Of a DNA stretch of 64,000 bases, positions 50,618 through 60,089 are shown in pieces (positions within the stretch are counted from its first letter, which is position 1; the number at the start of each line of letters is the position of its first letter). The DNA comes from Streptococcus oralis subsp. dentisani (GTDB lineage: Bacteria; Bacillota; Bacilli; Lactobacillales; Streptococcaceae), in NCBI RefSeq assembly GCF_007475365.1, contig NZ_CP034442.1:1364001-1428000 (forward strand), read 5' to 3'. Below the pieces are notes generated by a model that searched no databases, was not told where the DNA came from, and saw only the letters and a program-made list of their open reading frames with translations. The translations under genes and the position numbers were made by a program.

Positions 50618-50646
50618 ATTATAACGCTTTCATTTTCATTTTGCAA
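50618..50646 (-). promoter_or_regulatory. hpf promoter with CcpA-type site
   Basis: Minus-strand TTGCAA (50641-50646), 17 bases, TATAAT (50618-50623). TGAAAGCGTTATAA at 50619-50632 matches the cre consensus TGWAANCGNTNWCA at 13 of 14 positions and overlaps the -10. Confidence 0.75.
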
Positions 50647-50655
50647 ATTTTTTCC

Positions 50656-51318
50656 TTATCTTACAAGAGAAAAAGTTTTGACTTCCAAAACACCTGCCTC
50701 TTCAAAAAGTCGCTTCACACGATTGATAGTCGCCCCTGTCGTATAAATGTCATCAATAACCAAAATCTTCTTAGGAAGAGGGGCTTCCGTTTTAATATAA
50801 AAGGGAATTTCCGTAGCTAATCGTTCTGAGCGATTCTTAGAAGAACTAGCCTTCTCTTCTCTTTTCCCTAGTAAGTCTTGAAAAGAAAATCCGGCTGCCT
50901 CAACCAAACCTTCAACCTGATTAAATCCCCTCTCAAGCAATCTTTCAGGACTTAGAGGAATTAGCACAAATTCATAGTCTCCATACTTTTTCAACTCATC
51001 TGCAAGTACAGGAGTAAAAACCTTTCTAAGCAGAAAATCCCCATCAAACTTATATCGACTAAAGAAGTCTTTCATAGCTTGATTATAGGTGAAGATTGCT
51101 TTATGATCAACTTGAATCCCATCTTCACACCAAAGTTTACAATCTTGACACGTTGTTGACAACCCTCTTTTCATGCAGTTTGGACAATGGTCTTCACCAA
51201 TCTTCTCAAAAGTAGAATCACAAGCTGAGCAAAGATAGTTGTGCTCATTCTTAAACAGTAAGAGGTGACTAAATGTCAAGTCACTCTTTGTTGACTGGCC
51301 ACATAATAAACAATTCAT
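50656..51318 (-). CDS. comFC: Competence protein ComFC
   Basis: A 220-residue late competence protein of the phosphoribosyltransferase-like family. The N-terminal part has zinc-finger cysteines (MNCLLCG, CSAC, CPNC, CQDC). The C-terminal PRPP-type motif is ILVIDDIYTTGATINRV (about residues 187-203). It works with ComFA in bringing transformed single-stranded DNA in or processing it. It overlaps comFA by four bases and depends on the combox upstream of comFA. Confidence 0.93.
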   Translation of the reverse strand: MNCLLCGQSTKSDLTFSHLLLFKNEHNYLCSACDSTFEKIGEDHCPNCMKRGLSTTCQDCKLWCEDGIQVDHKAIFTYNQAMKDFFSRYKFDGDFLLRKVFTPVLADELKKYGDYEFVLIPLSPERLLERGFNQVEGLVEAAGFSFQDLLGKREEKASSSKNRSERLATEIPFYIKTEAPLPKKILVIDDIYTTGATINRVKRLFEEAGVLEVKTFSLVR

Positions 51319-52613
51319 AATCCCGCCTCCTTATTCATCTGCTTGATTTCCTTGATTGCCTTTTTGATGGAAGTATTTAATCCATCATGAAAGAAGAGCA
51401 ACTCACCAGTTGGTCTGTCCATACTACGCCCAACTCGCCCACCAATCTGAATCAAGCTAGACTTGGTAAAGAGACGATGATTAGCTTCTACTACGAAAAC
51501 ATCCACACAAGGGAAGGTAACTCCACGTTCCAAGATTGTCGTACTGATCAGTATTGTTAGCTTTCCATCTCGAAAAGCTTGCACCTGCTCTAATCGGTCT
51601 TCTGTCACAGAAGACACAAAGCCGATATTTTCTTTTGAAAACTGTTCCTGCAATATTTCTTTTAGTTTCTCGCCTTTTTTAATTTCTGATGCAAAGATTA
51701 ACAATGGATAACCTGTTCTTCTCTGCTTCTCAATGGAGGTCTTTAATTTGGGTGACAACTGACTCTTATCTAAGTAACGATTAAAATCCGATAACCAAAC
51801 TGGCTTTGGAATAATCAATGGATTTCCATGAAATCGTCTTGGCAAGCTCAATCGTTTTAATTCTCCTGTGCGAACCTTCTTATCTAACTCATCTGTAGAA
51901 GTCGCTGTAAGGAATATCCTTAACCCATCCTCCTTTACACCATTCTTTACAGCATAGTAAAGCATAGAATTGTCAACATAAGGAAAGGCATCTACCTCAT
52001 CCACTATCAACAAATCAAAGGCATGATAAAATTTTAATAACTGATGCGTCGTTGCAACAACTAGTGGAGTTCGAAAATAGGGCTCTGATTCACCATGAAG
52101 TAGTGCTATCTCACAAGCAAAGTCATTCTGCAGTCGCTTATACAATTCCAAACATACATCGATTCGAGGACTGGCCAAACAAACTGCACCACCATCATCA
52201 ATCACTTTGGCTACAACTTGATAAATCATCTCTGTCTTTCCAGCTCCTGTGACAGCATGAACTAAGGTAGGTTCTCTCCTTTCAACTGCTCGAATCAATC
52301 CCTCTGACACCTTCTCTTGAAAAGGAGTCAATTGGCCACGCCATTTGAGAACATCTTGTTTCGGAAAATCCTCCTGTGGAAAATAGTATAAAGCTTGATC
52401 ACTCCTAACTCGCTTCATCAGCAAGCACTCCCTACAATAGTAAGCGTCAATAGGCAAATACCATTCTTCTAGAATCGTACTATTACAACGTTGACAGAAA
52501 AGTTTTCCCTTCTCTTTTCTCATTGCTGGCAGTTTCACGGCCATCTGACGTTCTTCTTTAGTTAATTCTTTCTCAGTAAACAAGCGACCGAGATAATTTG
52601 GATTTACTTTCAT
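51315..52613 (-). CDS. comFA: ATP-dependent DNA uptake helicase ComFA
   Basis: A 432-residue superfamily 2 ATPase needed for transformation. An N-terminal zinc finger (CQRCNSTI and YYCRECLL, about 39-64) precedes Walker A VTGAGKTEM (about residues 119-127), the DEVD box in LLIVDEVDAFPY, and the C-terminal GGRVGRSMDRP motif. It is thought to power DNA passage through ComEC. The ATG at 52613 lies only seven bases after a ComX box, so the competence transcript has almost no leader. Confidence 0.95.
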   Translation of the reverse strand: MKVNPNYLGRLFTEKELTKEERQMAVKLPAMRKEKGKLFCQRCNSTILEEWYLPIDAYYCRECLLMKRVRSDQALYYFPQEDFPKQDVLKWRGQLTPFQEKVSEGLIRAVERREPTLVHAVTGAGKTEMIYQVVAKVIDDGGAVCLASPRIDVCLELYKRLQNDFACEIALLHGESEPYFRTPLVVATTHQLLKFYHAFDLLIVDEVDAFPYVDNSMLYYAVKNGVKEDGLRIFLTATSTDELDKKVRTGELKRLSLPRRFHGNPLIIPKPVWLSDFNRYLDKSQLSPKLKTSIEKQRRTGYPLLIFASEIKKGEKLKEILQEQFSKENIGFVSSVTEDRLEQVQAFRDGKLTILISTTILERGVTFPCVDVFVVEANHRLFTKSSLIQIGGRVGRSMDRPTGELLFFHDGLNTSIKKAIKEIKQMNKEAGL

Positions 52614-52620
52614 ACTTCTT

Positions 52621-52628
52621 TATTCGTA
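52621..52628 (-). promoter_or_regulatory. Combox (ComX/SigX promoter) of comFA
   Basis: A perfect TACGAATA on the minus strand preceded by TTTTT. This is the late-competence sigma factor site. The start codon follows after AAAGAAGT-type bases. Confidence 0.9.
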
Positions 52629-52657
52629 AAAATCTAGCGCTTTAGGTGTTTTTTTAG

Positions 52658-52663
52658 TACAAT
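52658..52663 (+). promoter_or_regulatory. -10 element of the YigZ-family gene, 7 bases before the ATG
   Basis: TACAAT, with seven bases to the ATG at 52671 and no ribosome site. The geometry is the same as at hslO. The -35 is poor. Confidence 0.5.
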
Positions 52664-52670
52664 ATAGATC

Positions 52671-53306
52671 ATGGAATTTAGAACAATTAAAGAGGACGGT
52701 CAGGTCCAAGAAGAAATCAAAAAATCCCGATTTATCTGTCATGTAAAGCGTGTCTATAGTGAAGAAGAGGCTCGTGATTTCATCACGACCATCAAAAAAG
52801 AACACTACAAAGCTACCCATAACTGCTCAGCTTTTATTGTAGGGGAACGAAGTGAAATCAAGCGTACGAGTGATGATGGTGAGCCTAGTGGTACTGCTGG
52901 AGTCCCTATGCTCGGTGTCTTAGAAAATCACAATCTTACCAATGTCTGCGTAGTGGTTACTCGCTACTTCGGGGGAATTAAGCTAGGTGCTGGTGGTTTA
53001 ATTCGTGCTTATGCAGGTAGTGTGGCCTTGGCTGTCAAAGAGATTGGCATTATTGAAATCAAAGAGCAAGCTGGTATAGCCATTCAAATGTCTTACACTC
53101 AATACCAAGAGTACAGTAACTTCCTTAAAGAACATGATCTCATGGAGCTGGATACAAACTTTACAGATCAAGTTGATACGATGATTTATGTTGACAAGGA
53201 AGAGAAAGAAAATATCAAAGCTGCTCTTGTTGAGTTTTTTAATGGAAAGGTTACTTTAACAGATCAAGGTTTACGTGAAGTTGAGGTTCCTGTAAACTTA
53301 GTGTAA
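52671..53306 (+). CDS. YigZ/IMPACT family protein
   Basis: A 211-residue protein of the YigZ/IMPACT (UPF0029) family. The N-terminal domain has the family signature GEPSGTAGVPMLGVLEN (about residues 73-89) and VVVTRYFGGIKLGAGGLIRAYAGS; a smaller C-terminal domain follows. The biochemical role in bacteria is not established; in eukaryotes IMPACT controls GCN2. It is divergent from comFA and ends in a terminator. The mRNA appears leaderless. Confidence 0.9.
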   Translation: MEFRTIKEDGQVQEEIKKSRFICHVKRVYSEEEARDFITTIKKEHYKATHNCSAFIVGERSEIKRTSDDGEPSGTAGVPMLGVLENHNLTNVCVVVTRYFGGIKLGAGGLIRAYAGSVALAVKEIGIIEIKEQAGIAIQMSYTQYQEYSNFLKEHDLMELDTNFTDQVDTMIYVDKEEKENIKAALVEFFNGKVTLTDQGLREVEVPVNLV

Positions 53307-53372
53307 ACAAAAATATAGATAGCACCTACTAAATTTATTCGCAGATTTACAGCTTAGACCTTTGATATAAAA

Positions 53373-53400
53373 AAATCCTATCGCTTTGATAGGATTTCTA
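53373..53400 (+). terminator. Terminator after the YigZ-family gene
   Basis: AAATCCTATC (53373-53382) pairs perfectly with GATAGGATTT (53388-53397), followed by T-rich sequence. Confidence 0.8.
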
Positions 53401-53403
53401 TAT

Positions 53404-53432
53404 TTTACAAATAGCCTTGAGCGCGTTATACT
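53404..53432 (+). promoter_or_regulatory. cysK promoter
   Basis: TTTACA (53404-53409), 17-base spacer, TATACT (53427-53432). AGAGG lies before the ATG at 53462. Confidence 0.7.
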
Positions 53433-53461
53433 AGTATCATCTTATACAAAGAGGTATATCT

Positions 53462-54388
53462 ATGGCTATTTATAACAATATCACTGAACTAATCGGACAA
53501 ACACCGATTGTTAAACTTAACAACATTGTTCCAGAGGGTGCTGCAGATGTTTATGTAAAACTTGAAGCTTTTAACCCTGGATCGTCAGTAAAAGACCGTA
53601 TTGCCCTTAGCATGATTGAAAAAGCGGAACAAGATGGTATTCTAAAACCGGGTGCTACCATTGTTGAAGCAACGAGTGGAAACACTGGTATCGGTCTTTC
53701 ATGGGTAGGTGCTGCTAAAGGATATAAAGTTGTTATCGTCATGCCTGAAACGATGAGCGTGGAACGACGTAAGATTATCCAAGCCTATGGTGCTGAACTC
53801 GTCCTTACTCCTGGTAGTGAAGGAATGAAAGGGGCTATTGCCAAAGCTCAGGAAATCGCCGCTGAACGTGACGGCTTCCTTCCACTCCAATTTAATAATC
53901 CAGCTAACCCAGAAGTACACGAAAGAACAACAGGAGCTGAAATACTGGCTGCTTTTGGTTCTGATGGACTAGATGCTTTTGTGGGTGGTGTTGGTACCGG
54001 TGGAACGATCTCAGGTGTTTCTCACGCTCTTAAAGCAGCAAATTCAAACATTCAAGTTTATGCAGTTGAAGCAGACGAGTCAGCTATCTTGTCTGGTGAA
54101 AAACCAGGACCTCACAAAATTCAAGGTATCTCAGCTGGATTTATTCCTGAAACACTTGATACAAAGGCCTATGATGGTATCGTCCGCGTGACGTCAGATG
54201 ATGCTCTAGCGCTTGGCCGTGAAATTGGTGGAAAAGAAGGCTTCCTTGTTGGGATTTCTTCAGCTGCAGCGATTTACGGGGCAATTGAGGTTGCCAAGAA
54301 ATTAGGTACAGGTAAGAAAGTCCTTGCTTTAGCACCAGATAACGGCGAACGTTATCTGTCTACAGCACTCTATGAATTTGAAGTGTAG
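53462..54388 (+). CDS. cysK: Cysteine synthase (O-acetylserine sulfhydrylase)
   Basis: A 308-residue PLP enzyme making cysteine from O-acetylserine and sulfide. The PLP lysine is in [11 protein letters not shown] (about residue 44), the substrate loop is [12 protein letters not shown], and the phosphate-binding glycine loop is [10 protein letters not shown]. Length and motifs are normal for CysK. It is a single-gene unit with its own promoter and terminator. Confidence 0.96.
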   Translation: MAIYNNITELIGQTPIVKLNNIVPEGAADVYVKLEAFNPGSSVKDRIALSMIEKAEQDGILKPGATIVEATSGNTGIGLSWVGAAKGYKVVIVMPETMSVERRKIIQAYGAELVLTPGSEGMKGAIAKAQEIAAERDGFLPLQFNNPANPEVHERTTGAEILAAFGSDGLDAFVGGVGTGGTISGVSHALKAANSNIQVYAVEADESAILSGEKPGPHKIQGISAGFIPETLDTKAYDGIVRVTSDDALALGREIGGKEGFLVGISSAAAIYGAIEVAKKLGTGKKVLALAPDNGERYLSTALYEFEV

Positions 54389-54404
54389 TCTCCTAAATGC
54401 ACTT

Positions 54405-54427
54405 AGCCCTTATTATAGGGCTTTTTC
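54405..54427 (+). terminator. Terminator after cysK
   Basis: AGCCCT (54405-54410) pairs with AGGGCT (54417-54422), followed by TTTTC. Confidence 0.8.
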
Positions 54428-54469
54428 TTTGTTCAATTTAAAGAAAAATCTAAGTTCCCTACAGCAAAA

Positions 54470-54493
54470 GAAAAAGGAAGCAAATTGCTTCCT
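54470..54493 (-). terminator. Terminator after tsf
   Basis: GGAAGCA (54476-54482) pairs with TGCTTCC (54486-54492); a TTTTT run follows on the minus strand. Confidence 0.85.
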
Positions 54494-54502
54494 CTTTTAT
54501 CA

Positions 54503-55543
54503 TTAGTTATTCAAGGCTGCTGCCATTGTAGCTGCAACTTCAGCTTCGAAGTCATTTGCAGCTTTCTCGATACCTTCACCAACTTCAAAGCGAGCGAACT
54601 CAACTACTGAAGCGTTAACTGAATCAAGGTAAGCTTCAACTGTCTTGCTGTCATCCATGATGTAGACTTGTGCAAGAAGTGTGTAAGCTTGGTCAACTTT
54701 AGTGTTGTCAAGCATGAAGCGATCCATTTTACCTGGGATGATTTTGTCCCAGATTTTTTCTGGTTTGCCTTCTGCAGCCAACTCAGCTTTGATGTCAGCT
54801 TCAGCTTGAGCAATTACTTCTTCAGTCAATTGTGCTTTTGATCCATACTTCAAGTGTGGAAGAGCTGGTTTACCAACCATTGCACGGCTTTCGTTGTCTT
54901 GGTCGATTACGTGGTTCAATTGTGCCAACTCATCTTTAACGAATTGAGCGTCCAATTCTTTGTATGAAAGAACTGTTGGTTTCATCGCTGCGATGTGCAT
55001 TGACAATTGTTTAGCAAGAGCTTCGTCTCCACCTTCGATAACTGAGATAACACCGATACGACCACCATTGTGTTGGTAAGCTCCAAAGTGTTGTGCATCT
55101 GTTTTTTCGATCAAAGCAAAACGACGGAATGAGATTTTTTCTCCGATAGTTGCTGTTGCAGATACATAAGCTGCTTCAAGAGTTTCACCTGAAGGCATTG
55201 TCAAAGCAAGTGCTTCTTCGTTGTTAGCTGGTTTTCCTTCAGCAATTACTTTAGCTGTAGCATTTACCAACTCAACGAATTGAGCGTTTTTCGCAACGAA
55301 GTCAGTTTCAGCGTTTACTTCAATTACTGCTGCAACGTTACCGTTAACATAAACACCAGTCAAACCTTCTGCAGCAACGCGGTCAGCTTTCTTAGCTGCT
55401 TTCGCCATACCTTTTTCACGAAGCAATTCAATCGCTTTTTCGATATCACCGTCTGTTTCTACAAGCGCTTTTTTAGCGTCCATAACACCGGCACCAGATT
55501 TTTCACGCAACTCTTTTACAAGTTTAGCTGTAATTTCTGCCAT
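54503..55543 (-). CDS. tsf: Elongation factor Ts
   Basis: A 346-residue nucleotide exchange factor for EF-Tu. The N-terminal UBA-like domain starts [38 protein letters not shown] (near residue 75) is the family signature. It is longer than the E. coli protein (about 283) because of an extra stretch around 185-260, usual in streptococci. AGGAGA precedes the ATG. It follows rpsB, with a GC-rich hairpin in between. Confidence 0.97.
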   Translation of the reverse strand: MAEITAKLVKELREKSGAGVMDAKKALVETDGDIEKAIELLREKGMAKAAKKADRVAAEGLTGVYVNGNVAAVIEVNAETDFVAKNAQFVELVNATAKVIAEGKPANNEEALALTMPSGETLEAAYVSATATIGEKISFRRFALIEKTDAQHFGAYQHNGGRIGVISVIEGGDEALAKQLSMHIAAMKPTVLSYKELDAQFVKDELAQLNHVIDQDNESRAMVGKPALPHLKYGSKAQLTEEVIAQAEADIKAELAAEGKPEKIWDKIIPGKMDRFMLDNTKVDQAYTLLAQVYIMDDSKTVEAYLDSVNASVVEFARFEVGEGIEKAANDFEAEVAATMAAALNN

Positions 55544-55564
55544 TTTGATTCTCCTATATTTTTT

Positions 55565-55601
55565 AAAAATAGGAGAGCCGGGCTACGCCCCGCCCTCCTA
55601 G
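55565..55601 (-). terminator. GC-rich hairpin between rpsB and tsf
   Basis: TAGGAG and CTCCTA outer arms with an inner GGGC-GTA-GCCC stem, followed on the minus strand by TTTTT. It probably acts as a partial terminator setting the S2 to EF-Ts ratio. Confidence 0.7.
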
Positions 55602-55621
55602 GTAATTACTATTTATATGAA

Positions 55622-56401
55622 TTAAGCGTTATCGCCTTCTACAACTTCAACGATTTCTTCGATTGAGTCTGCTTGAGCTTCTGAAGCTGCAAATTCTGCT
55701 TCAACTGCTGCTGCATCTTCACCTTGACGTCCTTCGATGATAGCGTCAGCCAATTTAGCTGTGATCAATTTAACCGCGCGGATAGCGTCATCGTTAGCTG
55801 GGATGATTACATCAATATCGTCTGGATCAGTGTTTGTGTCAACCATCGCTACAACTGGGATACCCAATTTTTTAGCTTCTTTAACAGCGATTTGCTCTTT
55901 ATGCGGGTCAACTACGTACATTACATCTGGGATACGAGGCATGTCTTCGATACCACCCAAGAATTTTTCAAGACGTGCACGTTGTTTGTTAAGAAGTGCA
56001 ACTTCTTTCTTAGGAAGAACGTCGAAGATTCCTTCTTCTTCCATACGTTTGATTTCTTTCAAACGAGCGATACGTTTTTGGATAGTTCCCCAGTTAGTAA
56101 GAGTTCCACCCAACCAACGGTGGTTGATGAAGTATTGACCTGAACGTTCTGCTTCTTCCTTAACAGCGTCAGCAGCTTGTTTTTTAGTACCAACAAACAA
56201 TACAACTGCATCGTTAGCTGCTGCGTCACGCATAAAGTCATATGCTTGGTCAGCGTATTTTACAGTTTGTTGCAAGTCGATAACGTGGATTCCGTTACGC
56301 TCAGTGAAGATGTACTTAGCCATCTTAGGGTTCCAGCGACGAGTTTGGTGACCAAAGTGTACACCAGCCTCAAGAAGTTGTTTCATTGAAATTACTGCCA
56401 T
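55622..56401 (-). CDS. rpsB: Ribosomal protein uS2
   Basis: A 259-residue small-subunit protein. Signatures are [20 protein letters not shown] (from about residue 8) and [19 protein letters not shown] (described from about 155), with the acidic C-terminal tail of streptococci ([13 protein letters not shown]). AAAGGAG lies before the ATG. It has its own strong promoter and a leader of about 110 bases. Confidence 0.98.
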   Translation of the reverse strand: MAVISMKQLLEAGVHFGHQTRRWNPKMAKYIFTERNGIHVIDLQQTVKYADQAYDFMRDAAANDAVVLFVGTKKQAADAVKEEAERSGQYFINHRWLGGTLTNWGTIQKRIARLKEIKRMEEEGIFDVLPKKEVALLNKQRARLEKFLGGIEDMPRIPDVMYVVDPHKEQIAVKEAKKLGIPVVAMVDTNTDPDDIDVIIPANDDAIRAVKLITAKLADAIIEGRQGEDAAAVEAEFAASEAQADSIEEIVEVVEGDNA

Positions 56402-56545
56402 GAGTATTTCTCCTTTTTGTTTTTTCCTCTTCTAGATTTCAACTTGCAAAACGACCCAGGGGCAACAGTTTCACAATTCATCAAGAATGAGTATTATCGT
56501 TTACACGACAGGTTTTATTTTATCATATTTCAACAGTATTTTCAA
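56402..56545 (-). promoter_or_regulatory. rpsB promoter and leader
   Basis: Minus-strand TTGAAA (56540-56545), 17 bases, extended -10 TGA-TAAAAT (56517-56522). The 110-base leader holds CAAGTTGAAATC and GTTGCCCCTGGG segments and could be an S2 autoregulatory site, as known for rpsB of other bacteria; the structure was not worked out. Confidence 0.7.
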
Positions 56546-56586
56546 GCTATTTAGTAGAATTTTAGTAGGACTTTCGGATAAAAACA

Positions 56587-56612
56587 TTAAAAGAGACTCG
56601 ATTGAGTCTCTT
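56587..56612 (-). terminator. Terminator after pcsB
   Basis: AAGAGACTC (56591-56599) pairs perfectly with GAGTCTCTT (56604-56612); TTTTAATG follows on the minus strand. Confidence 0.85.
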
Positions 56613-56623
56613 CGTTTTATACA

Positions 56624-57829
56624 TTAGTTTGGATAGATGTATGTTACGTACCCTTCAGAAGTTGTAGTTGGGTTGAACCATCCACGTTTGTTTCCGATTG
56701 TACGATCTCCACCGTAGTTTGATTCTGATACTTGAATACGAGTTGATGATGAAACTGCTGTAACAACCGCTACGTGTCCATAACCACCATCATTCCAACA
56801 TGCAATCGCACCAACTTGTGGAGTTGAACCTGTACGGAATCCTGCTGCGGCTGCACTTGTTGCCCACTGAGCTCCGTTGCCCCAGTAATCTCCAGCCCAA
56901 GGTGCCAATGTTTTAGCTCCCCAAGTACATTCACCAGTTGGATAACTTGAAGCATTTGAGCTGTAAGTTGGACGTTGTCTAGCAGGCGCTGGCGCAGGTG
57001 CCGGAGTGTAGCTTGAATCTTCCTCGTCAGTTGTTGATGTTGCTTGTACTTGAGCTGAGAAGCTTGTATTTCCTGAAGCAACTACTGATTGTTGTTGGCT
57101 TGTTTGACGCGCTTTGTAAGCTGCTTCTGCTTCTGCAGCGACACGTGCTTCTGCCTCTGCTGCTGCTTTCTGCTCCAACAAACTAGCTTTTTCACCTTCT
57201 GCAGTAGCTTTCTCAGCAGCAAGATTCAACTCTGCCACCTTCAACTCAGCTTGCTTAGTTGTCAATGCCTGCGCATCGTCAGCCAATTTTTGTTGGTTAG
57301 CAATAACTGTATTAATTGCTTCATTATTGGCTACTTGTTTATCAGAAATTGCTTTTTTATCAGCCTTTTGTTGCTCCAACATTTTGTTGTTAGCCGATAC
57401 AATCTCGCTCATTGCAGCAACACGCGAAATGGCTTCTGTGATTGATTTTGAGTTTACAATTGTATTAATGTAGCTAGTCGCAGCTCCATTTGTCTGTGCG
57501 CTACGTGCTTGTTTTTCTAAAGAAGCATTACGAGCCACGATATTTTTAGAAAGCTCTGTAATTTCTCCTTCAAGTTTTTTAGATTCAGCTTGTAATTTTT
57601 CGTTTTCGGATTGCAAGCTTGCTTGCTCTGCTTGAATTGTTGAAACTTGACCTTGGATTTGATCCACTTGCTTTTGAGCTTCTTGTTGTTGCGCTGTTAA
57701 ACTGCTAATTTTATTATCTTGAGCAGCAATTTTTTCATCAGTTGTTTCTGCACGAACAGTTGTCAATACTGCTGTTTGTGAGACCAATACTGTACTTAAC
57801 AAAAGTGACGCTAAGATTTTTTTCTTCAT
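56624..57829 (-). CDS. pcsB: Peptidoglycan hydrolase PcsB
   Basis: A 401-residue secreted septum-splitting amidase/endopeptidase candidate. A signal peptide (1-27, ending VRAET) is followed by a long coiled coil (about 35-245, rich in Ala/Glu/Gln/Lys), an Ala/Pro linker ([12 protein letters not shown]) and a C-terminal CHAP domain (about 290-401) with the catalytic Cys in [13 protein letters not shown] and His in [11 protein letters not shown]. FtsEX activates it through the coiled coil. A WalR site lies upstream, in line with its known control by the essential WalRK system. Confidence 0.96.
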   Translation of the reverse strand: MKKKILASLLLSTVLVSQTAVLTTVRAETTDEKIAAQDNKISSLTAQQQEAQKQVDQIQGQVSTIQAEQASLQSENEKLQAESKKLEGEITELSKNIVARNASLEKQARSAQTNGAATSYINTIVNSKSITEAISRVAAMSEIVSANNKMLEQQKADKKAISDKQVANNEAINTVIANQQKLADDAQALTTKQAELKVAELNLAAEKATAEGEKASLLEQKAAAEAEARVAAEAEAAYKARQTSQQQSVVASGNTSFSAQVQATSTTDEEDSSYTPAPAPAPARQRPTYSSNASSYPTGECTWGAKTLAPWAGDYWGNGAQWATSAAAAGFRTGSTPQVGAIACWNDGGYGHVAVVTAVSSSTRIQVSESNYGGDRTIGNKRGWFNPTTTSEGYVTYIYPN

Positions 57830-57864
57830 ATTCTGTCGATACTCCTTCTATTTGAGACATTACT

Positions 57865-57908
57865 AGTATACCAAAAAAAGACATAATAAATATTACGCCT
57901 TTGTTACA
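57865..57908 (-). promoter_or_regulatory. pcsB promoter with WalR (VicR) site
   Basis: Minus-strand -10 TATACT (57865-57870) with a poor -35. At 57892-57908 TGTAAC, five bases, CGTAAT matches the WalR direct repeat with one change, placed upstream as for an activator. Confidence 0.8.
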
Positions 57909-57922
57909 TTTATATTTCTTTC

Positions 57923-58417
57923 TTATAGATAAATTTTTTCAAAAATAAATTGAAAAATGACAATCCATAAGAAGTTCAGAATCATTGATGGGACAAGGCT
58001 ATAGACGATGAATACCGGCATGGAATCTACAGTCAGTCCTACGGCAAGAGCCAAAAGATAGCTCCCCATATCAAACAGAAAACTGATCACAATAATGGTC
58101 AACATCCTTGTCCAACGATTTGTCAAAATCACGCTATTGAACTTGTGGAGCGAAGCACCTATCAAGATAAACAAAAGCGTGGCAATTCCAATCAAGTGGA
58201 AAAAATAGATATCGTAAACCAAACCCACTATAAAACAATAGACTAGGTAGAGATATTCTGAAACCTCAATTGTCTCAAATAAGAGAAACAAAAACAGAAA
58301 ATGACTGGCTAAATGAAAGTGGGGGAAAAAGGATCCCACCAGTTGTCCAATATGAGCATCAATTAGCACAACAAAAGGGAGTAAAAAGAAAATACCAATT
58401 TGTTTTAACAATCTCAT
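57923..58417 (-). CDS. mreD: Rod-shape protein MreD
   Basis: A 164-residue membrane protein with about five hydrophobic segments, of the MreD family that works in peripheral (elongation) wall synthesis. Visible are SHFLFLFLLFETIEVSEYLYL and VYDIYFFHLIGIATLLF. It follows mreC by 2 bases. Confidence 0.9.
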   Translation of the reverse strand: MRLLKQIGIFFLLPFVVLIDAHIGQLVGSFFPHFHLASHFLFLFLLFETIEVSEYLYLVYCFIVGLVYDIYFFHLIGIATLLFILIGASLHKFNSVILTNRWTRMLTIIVISFLFDMGSYLLALAVGLTVDSMPVFIVYSLVPSMILNFLWIVIFQFIFEKIYL

Positions 58418-58419
58418 TG

Positions 58420-59235
58420 CTAATTCCCCACTAACTCTACCACATGAAGATCTTTGATATCAGCACTTAACTTTACAGTTACCTCTCGTGTTAGATAGTC
58501 ACTGCTGTGCGTTGTACCAACAATCTCTCCAACAGGAATATCTTTGACATTAAAGTTTCCTAGCCCACCTGTAGTCACCTTGTCTCCAGCACTGATGTCA
58601 CTATTACTATTTAATTGACTGATTTTAAGCAGTTCAGATTCCTTGTCATAACCAACGATAATTCCGTAAATTTCAGTAGAACCGTGTTGGATTTTAACAG
58701 AGATCTTATCCGTGTTTTCAGCGTTGGTTAAAAGATTGACAGTTGTTGAATGATCTTCCACCTTTGAAACACTACCAACCAAGCCCCCGTTTGCAATGGC
58801 CAACATATTTTCAGAAGCTCCTTTTAAACTTCCTACATCAATTGTTAACTCTTGCTTCCAAGATACTGGAGCACGCATAATCACATCTGCTGCTAGGGTT
58901 TTTGTAGCCTGCAATTTTGACTTCATCTCTAGCAACTGACGTAGTTGTTCATTTTCTGTTTTTAAACGTTCTGATTGATTAGACTCCACCTCTAATTGAT
59001 AGAGTTGTTTTTTTAGACTCTCGTTTTCATTGTAAGTCTGCGTCAAATGGCCCAAATCCGATTTGAAAGTATCAAACCATTGAAAGGGTTTTTGAACAAT
59101 TCTATCTACTAAAGAAATCCCATCTCCTAGTTTTGTCACAATAGCACTTGAATAGGTTGTCACTAATAGTACAGAAACTGCCAGAACTGTGACAAAAACG
59201 ATGATTAGATATTTTGATTTTTTAAAACGGTTCAT
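58420..59235 (-). CDS. mreC: Rod-shape protein MreC
   Basis: A 271-residue protein with one N-terminal membrane helix (about 10-31), a coiled coil (about 60-105, ESLKKQLYQLEVESNQ) and a beta-rich extracellular domain with IANGGLVGSVSKVEDHSTTVNLLT and GDKVTTGGLGNFNVKDIPVGEIVG. MreC organises the elongation machine in ovococci although MreB is absent from them. AGGTAGGAAT precedes the ATG. It is first in mreCD. Confidence 0.95.
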   Translation of the reverse strand: MNRFKKSKYLIIVFVTVLAVSVLLVTTYSSAIVTKLGDGISLVDRIVQKPFQWFDTFKSDLGHLTQTYNENESLKKQLYQLEVESNQSERLKTENEQLRQLLEMKSKLQATKTLAADVIMRAPVSWKQELTIDVGSLKGASENMLAIANGGLVGSVSKVEDHSTTVNLLTNAENTDKISVKIQHGSTEIYGIIVGYDKESELLKISQLNSNSDISAGDKVTTGGLGNFNVKDIPVGEIVGTTHSSDYLTREVTVKLSADIKDLHVVELVGN

Positions 59236-59294
59236 ATTCCTACCTTTTTACTAAAGATCTACTACTGTGATTTTTTATCAATCTTACAAATCCA

Positions 59295-60089
59295 CTAAGA
59301 TTTTAAGAAAAATAAGAGACATCCCAGCACCAGAATCACAAGAATCGCCAGTGTATCCTTTTGACTCCATCTCAACTGTCTATACTGACTTCTACCCTTT
59401 CCTCCCTTATAACCACGCGCTTCCATGGCAATTGCCAATGAATCTGCACGCTTTAAGCTCGTCGCAAAAAGAGGAATTAAAATCGGAATCATAGCCTTTA
59501 CTTTTTGAACGATGCTACCTTCGCCAAAGTCAACTCCACGGGCTTTTTGAGCATTCATAATTCGCGTTGTGTCATCCATCAAGGTTGGAACAAAACGCAA
59601 ACTCATTGATAACATGAGACCAATTTCATGAACGGGAACTTTCACGCGTTTCAGCGGTGCTAAAAGAGCTTCAACTGCAGCTGCCAGACTCAAAGGCATG
59701 GTCGTTAAGGTTAGCAAGGTTGAAAAGAAAATAATCAACACAAAACGACAGAAAATGATTCCAGCTTGTTGCAACGCATAATCCGTTATTCTTATAAAAG
59801 AAAACTCAAATAGGACATTCCCACTTGAAATGAAAAAGAGTTGAAATAGAGTCGTAAAGGCAATCAAGAAGAACATGGACTTTAATCCCTGAACGAAAAA
59901 TGAGAGAGAAACACCCGACAAAGCGATAAATATACCTGTCGCTACAAAAAGAATGAGATTGGCAAGGGGATTATTGGCCCAAAATACAATCAAAATCAAC
60001 AGGATCATAGCGAGCAATTTACTACGGGGATCCAAGCGATGAATGATGGAATCTCCTGGTATATAACGCCCTAAAATCATACTATCCAT
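59295..60089 (-). CDS. ecfT: ECF transporter transmembrane component EcfT
   Basis: A 264-residue T-component of the shared energising module of group II ECF vitamin transporters. About five hydrophobic segments and the two cytoplasmic coupling-helix motifs [11 protein letters not shown] and [11 protein letters not shown] (each with the A-R-G pattern) are seen. It couples ATP hydrolysis by EcfA1/EcfA2 to different S-components. Its start overlaps ecfA2 by 8 bases. Confidence 0.93.
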   Translation of the reverse strand: MDSMILGRYIPGDSIIHRLDPRSKLLAMILLILIVFWANNPLANLILFVATGIFIALSGVSLSFFVQGLKSMFFLIAFTTLFQLFFISSGNVLFEFSFIRITDYALQQAGIIFCRFVLIIFFSTLLTLTTMPLSLAAAVEALLAPLKRVKVPVHEIGLMLSMSLRFVPTLMDDTTRIMNAQKARGVDFGEGSIVQKVKAMIPILIPLFATSLKRADSLAIAMEARGYKGGKGRSQYRQLRWSQKDTLAILVILVLGCLLFFLKS

